Assembly: GCA_002505765.1 (NCBI GenBank) | Contig: DAVZ01000058.1 | Location: forward strand, 1-12,790 | From: Methanobacterium sp. UBA176 | GTDB taxonomy: Archaea > Methanobacteriota > Methanobacteria > Methanobacteriales > Methanobacteriaceae | DNA length: 12,790 nt | Direction of reading: 5' to 3' | Shown here: positions 7,227 to 12,790 of the stretch, piece by piece | Numbering within the stretch: the first letter of the stretch is position 1 | How the letters are laid out: the number at the start of each line of letters is the position of its first letter | Program-made: the position numbers and the translations under genes | The notes under the pieces: model-generated | Databases searched by the model: none | Told to the model about the DNA's origin: nothing | The model's input: the letters and a program-made list of their open reading frames with translations, nothing else

Positions 7227-8852
7227 CTAGCTGGTTTGATTTCCGATACGTTTCCATTCGTAGATATTATTAAAGATATCTGCACCGTGAGGCTGGAGCC
7301 CGGGAGTTCCAATATCTAATGTTTCATCCACGACGTAGACATACTTAAGAGTTGCAATCCATAACCATGCAGCATCTCCTTTTTCAGAGTATCCTGTTGT
7401 CCCATCCCATGCAGATGCTTTCCAGTATTTATTGGCAGTATTTTGGTCTAAAGTGGTCATAGCCTTTCTTAAATTACTGTCCACAGCAGAATTGTTGTAG
7501 AATATCACATTATTGTATTTACTCCATTCGCCGCTGCCTGAACGGACACTGTAGTATCTTAAATACATATCAGTTGGGTCTATAGATCCATAACCCCAAA
7601 CATTAGGGGTTGAATAGGCTGATGTATCAATCTCGTCCCAGCTTTTACCTTCAACATTTATTTTTATGCCGAGTTTTTTTGCTTCTTCACTTACTGAGAC
7701 AGCTAATGCTTGCCTTGTTTGATCACTGGATGGATATGTAAGAGTAAATTCTGCTTTTAATCCATTTTTTTCCAATATGCCATCGCCGTCAGTGTCTTTC
7801 CAGCCTCCTGAAGACAAAATTTTCTTGGCTTCGTCTATGTTCCCATCTTCAAAAATAGCTTCCTTATTTCCAAATGGCATTCTGTCTACACCAGTGAATT
7901 CTTCAGTTCCCTGTCCATTTAACGCCCCGTTGATTAAAGCCTGCCTGTCAATTCCAATATTTAAGGCCTTTCTGATCGTGGCATCAGATGTCACATTGTT
8001 ACCGATTGTATAGTTATCTGCAGTTTTCTCGCCTGTATCTGCCTGCATTGGGAAACTAATTCCCCTAGCATCAATAGAATCAAGAGATATAGTTCTCATA
8101 CCGTTTACTGTCTGATTAGCAAGTGAAACAGGAATTTCAGCTAAGTCAACCTGTCCTGATTTGGCTGCAGCAAAAGCAGCATCAGAAGTCATGAATAGGC
8201 AGGTTATCTTCCTAAAGTATGGTTTTTGGCCGTAGTAATCATCATTCCTTTCAAATATTACCTGCTGGCCTTTATCCCACTGTACAAATTTATATGGGCC
8301 AGAACCTATGGGTTTTTGACCATAAGTTTCATTGTTGTAAGCATGTTCAGGGACAATACCCAGTCCTGCAAGTTTATAAATAAAGGTTGATTGAGGATCA
8401 TTTAATTTAAACTGGATTGTAGTGTCATCCAAAGGCTTAACACTTTCTAACATGGATAAATCCATCCCACTGCTTCCATTAGCTGTTTTATTAAATGTAA
8501 ATGCAACATCTTTTGCAGTTAAAGGTACTCCGTCGGTGAATTTGACATCATCTCTTATTTTAACAGTCCATGTCAATCCATCACTACTTACAGAATAATT
8601 TGTGGCTAAATCGTTAACTAGAGATGTGTTATGTCTTTTAAAAAGAGTACTCTGGATAAGTGGTTCTGTTCCTTCTGCCCATCCATTAATGGGGTCAAAA
8701 CCAGCTTCCGGCTCTCCACCATGACTAAATGCTCCTACAGTCACCAGTTCATCAACAGTCTGAGACGTCGAGCTGAATGACATGACAGCAGCAAAAATTA
8801 TTAAAATTGCAACTACTGCTCCTATAATTAAATATTGTTGGTTTTTCTTAAT
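7227..8852 (-). CDS. Solute-binding protein 2 of the ABC importer (family 5, nickel/peptide type), AUU start
   Basis: First gene of the operon, about 541 residues. It is a close paralog of binding protein 1, well over half identical by eye, with the same family 5 segments (GFDPINGW, EPLIQSTLFK, LTWTVKIRDDVKFTDG, PIGSGPYKFVQWDKG, RKALNIGIDRQALI) and a DTDGDG loop near 353-358. The N terminus, KKNQQYLIIGAVVAILIIFAAVMSF, is a signal or anchor helix almost identical to the paralog's. The well-spaced start is ATT at 8850-8852, behind AGGAGGAG and an in-frame TAA. The first in-frame ATG (8781-8783) lies 23 codons inside and would remove the whole hydrophobic helix. Where protein 1 has GWGCGH, this one has GWAEGT, and it has an insert with SGSGEWSKYN late in the chain; the two may prefer different chelates. 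Both presumably deliver to the one permease pair. The substrate is inferred. Confidence 0.9.
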   Translation of the reverse strand: MKKNQQYLIIGAVVAILIIFAAVMSFSSTSQTVDELVTVGAFSHGGEPEAGFDPINGWAEGTEPLIQSTLFKRHNTSLVNDLATNYSVSSDGLTWTVKIRDDVKFTDGVPLTAKDVAFTFNKTANGSSGMDLSMLESVKPLDDTTIQFKLNDPQSTFIYKLAGLGIVPEHAYNNETYGQKPIGSGPYKFVQWDKGQQVIFERNDDYYGQKPYFRKITCLFMTSDAAFAAAKSGQVDLAEIPVSLANQTVNGMRTISLDSIDARGISFPMQADTGEKTADNYTIGNNVTSDATIRKALNIGIDRQALINGALNGQGTEEFTGVDRMPFGNKEAIFEDGNIDEAKKILSSGGWKDTDGDGILEKNGLKAEFTLTYPSSDQTRQALAVSVSEEAKKLGIKINVEGKSWDEIDTSAYSTPNVWGYGSIDPTDMYLRYYSVRSGSGEWSKYNNVIFYNNSAVDSNLRKAMTTLDQNTANKYWKASAWDGTTGYSEKGDAAWLWIATLKYVYVVDETLDIGTPGLQPHGADIFNNIYEWKRIGNQTS

Positions 8853-8857
8853 TTAAA

Positions 8858-8865
8858 CTCCTCCT
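8858..8865 (-). promoter_or_regulatory. Strong ribosome binding site before the AUU start of binding-protein gene 2
   Basis: AGGAGGAG on the minus strand, followed by TTTAA and then ATT. As with the paralog, the TAA is in frame with the ATT, and no standard start codon is within reach. Confidence 0.75.
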
Positions 8866-8916
8866 AATTCTTTTTTAGGACAAACTTAAGCTCTTTGAAC
8901 AATATTTTTCTAAAAA

Positions 8917-9242
8917 AATACTATTAGTAACCATAAACATTTCTAATAATACTTTTCCGGCTAAAAACATCATTTAAGTAATACTATCCAAATTTAACTT
9001 AAGATAAGCTGAATAATGTGATTTTTAATATAAATAATTTTCTAAAATATAGTATTACAAAATTAAAGCACCCTTATAAACCAGTATTACCTTAAACCAG
9101 TTCATAACCTGTTATTACCAAATCAAACCAGCTATACAAAATAGTATTACTTAATTAGACCATATGTGCCATAGGTACACATAAAAAGCTGCAGAATACA
9201 AATAAAATTGTAACAAAAAGATAGCTATGAATATAATACTAT
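8917..9242. repeat. Cluster of AGTATTAC-type words, candidate operator array of the importer operon
   Basis: Eight related words lie upstream of the operon. Three are on the minus strand near the promoter (8917-8924, 8947-8953, 8978-8987). Four are on the plus strand (9049-9058, 9081-9090, 9110-9118, 9141-9150). A last minus-strand copy is at 9233-9242. ATAGTATTAC occurs exactly at 9049 and 9141 and, inverted, at 8978. Neighbouring copies within the two main groups are 28-33 bases apart, close to three helical turns. Three plus-strand copies sit near AAACCAG words. The arrangement suggests cooperative binding of a regulator, possibly nickel-responsive, but I cannot match it to a known consensus. 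Confidence 0.5.
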
Positions 9243-9302
9243 GAAGCATTATTAATGATATCTGATCAGTTTAAACCAATAAATAAGCCCAGATAGAGGT
9301 TT

Positions 9303-9345
9303 ATAACCAGAAATAAGTATCCAGACCAGTAAAATATCTGGTTAT
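9303..9345. repeat. Perfect 9-base inverted repeat with 25-base spacer
   Basis: ATAACCAGA (9303-9311) and TCTGGTTAT (9337-9345) are exact inverted copies. Further CCAG words lie between them, and TTTAAACCA lies just upstream. It could be a dimer operator or an RNA hairpin in a long pyrB leader. No T-tract follows, so a terminator is unlikely. Confidence 0.45.
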
Positions 9346-9616
9346 GGGACCGCCTTTAATGTAGTTAAAATCCATGATTTCAAGTGATCGATATTCAAAG
9401 CCTATGCAAACGCCTCATTATAATTTATTTAATAAAAAAGGACTTTCAGTAACAGATTTAACGGTGAATTTAAAACATAAAGATGTATGCATTGAATAAA
9501 CGATGGATTTATAAATTTAGAGAAAGATAGAATAAGTAGTGAATTCAAGTTAAATAACCATTAAACTTAATTTATTAAATGTGAATCTAAAGCTAAATAA
9601 TTATAATTCATCCAAA

Positions 9617-9622
9617 AGGTGA
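9617..9622 (+). promoter_or_regulatory. Ribosome binding site of pyrB
   Basis: AGGTGA complements the 3' end of archaeal 16S rRNA and ends 4 bases before the ATG at 9627, supporting this start. Confidence 0.6.
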
Positions 9623-9626
9623 ATAC

Positions 9627-10541
9627 ATGGCCTTTAATCAAAAAGATATCATTTCAATACGGGATTTTGATAAAAAAGATATAGAATACATCCTTAAAAT
9701 TGCTGTAAAGATGGAGCCCATCGCCAGATCAAAACAATCTTCCGATATATTATTTGGAAAACTTCTGGGAATGCTTTTCTATGAACCCTCAACAAGGACC
9801 CGCCTATCTTTTGAAGCGGCGATGAAGCGCCTTGGCGGTAGTACGGTTGGATTTGCTGAAGCTGGGACAAGTTCGGCCACTAAAGGTGAGAATTTAACTG
9901 ATACAGTTAGAATAGTGGGTGATTATTCTGATGCGGTTGTTATAAGACATAATAAAGAAGGTACCGCCCGTTTTGTGGCTGATATGGTTGATGTCCCTGT
10001 AATAAATGCTGGAGATGGAGCTGGCCAGCATCCAACACAGACCCTCCTTGATCTTTTTACAATGAAAAGGATATTTGGAAAAATCGATGATCTTCATATA
10101 TCCCTTTTAGGAGACCTTAAATACGGTAGAACAGTCCATTCACTTGCATATGCACTTGCAATGTTTAACGTAGATGTTAATTTCGTATCACCCCGGGAAC
10201 TTAAGATGCCTAATGAGATTCTACACGATCTTGGAAAAAGTGGGGTGGAAGTTTATGAAACCGATGACATTAAAGAAGTACTTAATAAAACAGACATACT
10301 CTATGTTACCAGGATACAGAAAGAAAGGTTCCCTGATCCGCAGGAATACTCCAGAATAAAAGGAGCTTATACCATAGATTCAAAACTTCTTGAAGGGACT
10401 GATGTTATTGTAATGCATCCACTTCCCAGGGTGGATGAAATATCCCACGACGTAGACAATACCAAATATGGGAAGTACTTTGAGCAGGCATTTTATGGTG
10501 TACCTGTTAGAATGGCCCTTTTAAAACTGCTCATAAGATAA
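9627..10541 (+). CDS. pyrB: Aspartate carbamoyltransferase, catalytic chain
   Basis: 304 residues, normal length for the catalytic subunit. It joins carbamoyl phosphate and L-aspartate to give N-carbamoyl-L-aspartate, the first committed step of pyrimidine synthesis, in the cytoplasm. The carbamoyl-phosphate loop FYEPSTRTRLSFE is at 51-63 (STRTR 55-59). The mobile loop lysine is in TSSATKGEN (81-89), HPTQTLLDLFT is at 135-145, and the aspartate-domain motif MHPLPRVDEI is at 263-272. Every expected signature is intact. The regulatory chain PyrI is not in this window, so whether the enzyme is allosteric cannot be seen. The gene stands alone, convergent with orc1/cdc6; pyrB next to cdc6 is also, from memory, the order in Methanothermobacter. 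The 760-base upstream spacer is unusually long for a housekeeping gene. Confidence 0.97.
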   Translation: MAFNQKDIISIRDFDKKDIEYILKIAVKMEPIARSKQSSDILFGKLLGMLFYEPSTRTRLSFEAAMKRLGGSTVGFAEAGTSSATKGENLTDTVRIVGDYSDAVVIRHNKEGTARFVADMVDVPVINAGDGAGQHPTQTLLDLFTMKRIFGKIDDLHISLLGDLKYGRTVHSLAYALAMFNVDVNFVSPRELKMPNEILHDLGKSGVEVYETDDIKEVLNKTDILYVTRIQKERFPDPQEYSRIKGAYTIDSKLLEGTDVIVMHPLPRVDEISHDVDNTKYGKYFEQAFYGVPVRMALLKLLIR

Positions 10542-10556
10542 GTTTTACAAATAAGT

Positions 10557-10573
10557 GTATTTTATTAATTTTA
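10557..10573 (+). terminator. T-rich tract downstream of pyrB
   Basis: GTATTTTATTAATTTTA begins 16 bases after the pyrB stop codon. It is a plausible archaeal U-rich termination region, without a hairpin. Confidence 0.3.
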
Positions 10574-10662
10574 ATACCTAAAATGCTAATTTTCATGTTT
10601 AATTAGTCCTATTCAAACTTTAAAATAGTAAAAATATTATATAACAGTTGGCGCCTATTCAA

Positions 10663-10675
10663 CAGCATTATGCTG
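10663..10675. repeat. Palindrome in the pyrB-cdc6 convergent spacer
   Basis: CAGCATTATGCTG is a perfect 6-base inverted repeat around one central base. It lies between two convergent genes, 48 bases past the end of cdc6. A short T5 tract on the minus strand (10693-10697) lies between that gene and the palindrome. It may help termination; being so short, it may also be chance. Confidence 0.3.
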
Positions 10676-10723
10676 AATTCAAACTAAACAGTAAAAAGAT
10701 AATTAAAATAGAAATAAATGATT

Positions 10724-11872
10724 TTAAGTGTTCCACATTGCATCTTCAAGAAGGCCTATTTCACATTGCAGGTCGATGATGTTGGTTCTACCCTTTCCAC
10801 GACCTCTAGAAATTGTTTTAGTAGAAATCAGCCCTAGCATTTCAAGTTCGTTTATAAAGTCGAATATTCTTCTATAGGAAACTGAATCTCCCTTAGAAAA
10901 TTCCTTATAAACTTCATATAATCTTCCAGATGTTATTTCCTCTTTTCGTTTGGTGAGGTAAAGTAGAGACTCCAGAACCTTTTGCTGCTGGCTAGGTAAG
11001 GTCATTATAATATCAGTTACTTTGTTATGTTCAATATAATCCTTTGCTTCCCTTACATACTCTTCATGCACGATTTCAGAACCCTTTTCATCTGCAAGTT
11101 CTCCTGAGGTTCGCAGAAGATCCAGAGCATATCTTGCATCCCCCTCTTCTTTAGCTGCGAGGGCTGCACAAAGAGGGATTACATCCTCATCCAGGACTTT
11201 CTCTCTAAAGGATAGTTCAGCACGTTCTTTCAAAATATCTACAAGTTGCTGAGCATTGTATGGTGGAAAAACGATTTCACGATCACGTAAACTGCTTTTT
11301 ACCCTGGGTTTAATGAATTTTTTAAATTCAACATAGTTACTTATAGATGCTATAGCGACGTTGTCCGTTCTTGTAAGCGTGTAAAGAATACCATCACCAT
11401 CGTTTTTTAAAAGTATATCAATTTCATCAAGAAGAATAATTAAAATAAGGTCCTTTCCAAACACGTTCTTTTTAAATAAGTTCCTAAATGAATGAACCAC
11501 TTCTGCCTTTGTCCAGCCTCTATAAGGAACATTTTGACCTAATCGCTGGCATAGATGAGCTATAACTTGATATTCAGTAGTATAATCAGTACACCTGACA
11601 TATTCTACCCTTACATTTACATTTTTTTCCTTTGCAACCTGTAAAAGCTGTTTTTTCGCAAGTTTAGCTACTGCAGTTTTTCCAGTGCCTGTTTTACCGT
11701 ATATTGTAACATCTGGAGGAGTTACATTACTCAATGCCTCAATCCAGTATTTCGCCACAGATCTGATCTGGTCTTCCCTATGGGGTAATTTGTCAGGTAA
11801 GAAACGATGGTCCATATATTTTTTGTATTTAAAAACAGTATTTTTTTCACCCAGTTCCTCAAAAATATTCAT
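10724..11872 (-). CDS. cdc6: Orc1/Cdc6 family replication initiator
   Basis: 382 residues, the usual size of archaeal Orc1/Cdc6. The AAA+ domain has Walker A GKTGTGKT (59-66), Walker B LIILLDEID (144-152), sensor 1 ASISN (175-179) and sensor 2 GDARYALDLLR (244-254). A C-terminal winged helix (about 290-375) has a basic wing, SRGRGKGRTN (355-364), that should contact DNA. The protein binds origin repeats in its ATP form, bends and opens the origin, and helps load the MCM helicase. ATG is preceded by GTGATT, a partial match to the anti-Shine-Dalgarno sequence. It is transcribed away from an adjacent array of TTTACACTTGAAAT repeats, the arrangement of the origin-linked initiator (Cdc6-1 of Methanothermobacter). 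All catalytic motifs are intact, so it is the origin-binding active type and not a degenerate second copy. Confidence 0.96.
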   Translation of the reverse strand: MNIFEELGEKNTVFKYKKYMDHRFLPDKLPHREDQIRSVAKYWIEALSNVTPPDVTIYGKTGTGKTAVAKLAKKQLLQVAKEKNVNVRVEYVRCTDYTTEYQVIAHLCQRLGQNVPYRGWTKAEVVHSFRNLFKKNVFGKDLILIILLDEIDILLKNDGDGILYTLTRTDNVAIASISNYVEFKKFIKPRVKSSLRDREIVFPPYNAQQLVDILKERAELSFREKVLDEDVIPLCAALAAKEEGDARYALDLLRTSGELADEKGSEIVHEEYVREAKDYIEHNKVTDIIMTLPSQQQKVLESLLYLTKRKEEITSGRLYEVYKEFSKGDSVSYRRIFDFINELEMLGLISTKTISRGRGKGRTNIIDLQCEIGLLEDAMWNT

Positions 11873-11931
11873 TTAAATCACTCATTTAGTTAAAAAGGAA
11901 GCTGTAAATCCATATCATTATCTAGCTTCAA

Positions 11932-11946
11932 GATATACTCGGAGTA
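11932..11946 (-). promoter_or_regulatory. Candidate TATA box and BRE of cdc6
   Basis: On the minus strand TACTCCGAGTATATC lies about 60 bases upstream of the cdc6 ATG. GAGTATATC resembles an archaeal TATA element, with a possible BRE upstream of it. The first origin repeat begins only 4 bases further upstream. Other AT-rich candidates exist. Confidence 0.35.
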
Positions 11947-11950
11947 CAGA

Positions 11951-11964
11951 TTTACACTTGAAAT
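11951..11964 (+). repeat. Origin repeat 1 (mini-ORB)
   Basis: TTTACACTTGAAAT, perfect to consensus. It is the only copy in this orientation and lies next to the putative cdc6 promoter. Confidence 0.85.
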
Positions 11965-12022
11965 CTTTCTCCATTCTATTAAATTGTTCTTCAACAATAT
12001 AAATGTTCAAACAGAGAGATGT

Positions 12023-12036
12023 ATTTCAAGTGTAAA
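12023..12036 (-). repeat. Origin repeat 2 (mini-ORB)
   Basis: Perfect copy on the minus strand (ATTTCAAGTGTAAA on plus), followed by a T7 tract. Confidence 0.85.
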
Positions 12037-12087
12037 ATTGATATTTTTTTAAAATAAATTAATATCTTCGGGATAGAACAGACATTA

Positions 12088-12101
12088 ATTTCAAGTGTAA
12101 A
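12088..12101 (-). repeat. Origin repeat 3 (mini-ORB)
   Basis: Perfect copy on the minus strand. Long A and T runs follow at 12112-12132. Confidence 0.85.
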
Positions 12102-12143
12102 ACACCCAATCTAAAAATTTTTTTATTTTTTTAAGAGACATGT

Positions 12144-12156
12144 ATTTCAAGTGTAA
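12144..12156 (-). repeat. Origin repeat 4 (mini-ORB)
   Basis: Thirteen of fourteen bases match; the terminal A is replaced by T. It is the last copy before the AT-rich gap. Confidence 0.8.
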
Positions 12157-12374
12157 TGAAAACAATGAGTTCTTTTGACGTTAATTATGAAATGATGGAA
12201 ATTTTAAGAATTTGATTACAAAGGATTTGCTGAACTTAAACTCTTCATATACAAAAAAGGTTTTTATAATACCCTATATAAAAGAAATCTATTATTTAAA
12301 TGATTTATGTAAAAAAAATTAATATATGTCTAAAATTATTCAAAATTTATATCCAAACATTATTCATGACATTC
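12157..12374. other. AT-rich core of the origin, candidate unwinding element
   Basis: About 218 bases between the left and right repeat groups, with no repeat copy and no credible reading frame. It contains long A, T and mixed AT runs, including TATATAAAAG (12275-12284) and an A8 tract followed by TTAATATATG. Easily melted DNA flanked by initiator sites is the usual archaeal origin plan. Confidence 0.55.
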
Positions 12375-12388
12375 ATTTCAAGTGTAAA
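12375..12388 (-). repeat. Origin repeat 5 (mini-ORB)
   Basis: Perfect copy on the minus strand, the first on the right side of the AT-rich core. Confidence 0.85.
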
Positions 12389-12420
12389 ATTAATCTGTAG
12401 TAATATAAATACAAAGATCA

Positions 12421-12434
12421 ATTTCAAGTGTATT
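12421..12434 (-). repeat. Origin repeat 6 (mini-ORB)
   Basis: ATTTCAAGTGTA matches, and the last two bases differ (TT instead of AA). Core positions are intact. Confidence 0.75.
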
Positions 12435-12501
12435 AACATTCTTGTAAATGTCCGCATTCTATCATCATCAATTTGAGCTATTATATTAAATTCTAACCTT
12501 T

Positions 12502-12515
12502 ATTTCAAGTGTAAA
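12502..12515 (-). repeat. Origin repeat 7 (mini-ORB)
   Basis: Perfect copy on the minus strand, the outermost clear repeat on the right side. Confidence 0.85.
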
Positions 12516-12593
12516 TTTAAATTTCCTTATAAACTAAATAAAGCTTGTAATAACTTAAAATTCCAAATCAATGAAGTCCATTTCGATGTAAAT

Positions 12594-12790
12594 CCCATAT
12601 TTTACACACCAACACAACAACATATCCAAGTAATGTTTATCATGTATTCATCCACTTTGAATGATGCATAAACTTAATTTAATTTCATAATTCCGATTTT
12701 ACCATAAAAACTTTATTATCTTGATTATAATTAAAGTGCTGATAAATTATTTAACCATCATGTTTGTTTGGGACTGTAAAGTTAACCGGT
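12594..12790. other. Gene-free right edge of the window
   Basis: AT-rich sequence beyond the last origin repeats. TTTTACACACC near 12600 resembles half an origin repeat. An ATG near 12760 opens a frame running off the edge, but it has no ribosome binding site. I see no supported gene here. Confidence 0.4.

Larger units (their letters stand above)
8866..9626. other. 760-base gene-free region between the importer operon and pyrB
   Basis: AT-rich, with no open reading frame of credible length or codon pattern on either strand and no tRNA-like fold that I can see. It should hold the divergent promoters of the importer operon (left) and pyrB (right). A weak minus-strand TATA-like AAAAATATTG lies at about 8902-8911, beside the first repeat word. 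The left half holds the repeat cluster. The right half holds a long dyad at 9303-9345. Nothing else recognisable is seen from 9346 to the pyrB ribosome binding site. Confidence 0.6.
11930..12593. other. Probable chromosomal replication origin (oriC)
   Basis: A gene-free region directly upstream of orc1/cdc6 with seven near-identical 14-base repeats of TTTACACTTGAAAT. This matches the mini-ORB element bound by Cdc6-1 in Methanothermobacter. Four copies lie at 11951-12156 and three at 12375-12515. Between them are about 218 bases without a copy, visibly rich in A and T (for example AAAAAAAATTAATATATG at 12311-12328), a likely unwinding element. The copy nearest cdc6 points opposite to the other six. 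A degenerate copy may be present at 12580-12593. Confidence 0.88.

Noticed and set aside
9049..9150. Possible CRISPR array, because short words recur at 28-32 base spacing
   Set aside because: The repeated word is only about 8-10 bases and varies between copies, there is no constant 24-37 base repeat, and no cas gene is nearby.
9250..9360. A tRNA or riboswitch in the importer-pyrB spacer
   Set aside because: No acceptor stem, TTC loop or anticodon arm could be built, and the only clear pairing is the 9-base dyad; a nickel riboswitch fold was not recognisable.
9376..9386. GATTTCAAGTG in the spacer upstream of pyrB, resembling an origin repeat
   Set aside because: Only the first 10 bases of the repeat match, the TAAA end is missing, and it stands alone nearly 2.6 kb from the array; chance in AT-rich DNA is likely.
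10650..10655. GGCGCC palindrome in the pyrB-cdc6 spacer
   Set aside because: Only 6 bases with no extension of the symmetry beyond them; expected by chance.
12580..12593. Eighth origin repeat (ATTTCGATGTAAAT)
   Set aside because: The central AAGTG is altered (one base short), so binding is doubtful; mentioned only as a possible degenerate copy.
12758..12790. Start of a gene running off the right edge (ATG TTT GTT TGG ...)
   Set aside because: No ribosome binding site, only about ten codons visible, and no recognisable protein start.

Overview
The window looks like a chromosomal segment of a methanogenic archaeon of the order Methanobacteriales, most likely a mesophilic Methanobacterium-like species. 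The evidence is an Orc1/Cdc6 initiator gene beside an array of TTTACACTTGAAAT-type origin repeats (the kind described for Methanothermobacter), pyrB next to cdc6, a Mur-ligase-like protein resembling coenzyme F430 synthase, low GC content, and GGAGG/GGTGA ribosome binding sites. The genus is an inference; no rRNA marker is present.

Layout, left to right. (1) 40-1371, + strand: a Mur ligase family protein, probably CfbE, the last enzyme of F430 synthesis. (2) 1497-8852, - strand, read right to left: a complete nickel/peptide-type ABC importer. Two tandem paralogous solute-binding proteins come first (7227-8852, then 5356-6963), followed by two permeases (4191-5207 and 3340-4194) and two ATPases (2111-3274 and 1497-2108). 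(3) 8866-9626: a 760-base gene-free region with repeated AGTATTAC-type words and one long dyad. (4) 9627-10541, + strand: pyrB, the aspartate carbamoyltransferase catalytic chain. (5) 10724-11872, - strand: orc1/cdc6. (6) 11873-12790: the probable replication origin, with seven near-identical initiator-binding repeats around an AT-rich core.

How the genes fit together. The importer probably supplies nickel (or a nickel chelate), the metal of F430, and F430 is the product of the neighbouring, convergently transcribed ligase. The substrate is inferred from family and context, not proven. pyrB is a housekeeping pyrimidine gene. Cdc6 should bind the origin repeats next to its own promoter.

The less ordinary content is in and around the binding-protein genes. 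Both paralogs appear to start at an AUU codon behind a strong Shine-Dalgarno sequence. Each is followed by the same stem-loop, with paired base changes between the copies. A decayed copy of the permease gene's 5' end lies between them, showing that the duplication unit was leader + binding protein + stem-loop + start of the permease gene. Upstream of the operon, AGTATTAC-like words recur at 28-33 base spacing, which suggests an operator array on one face of the helix.
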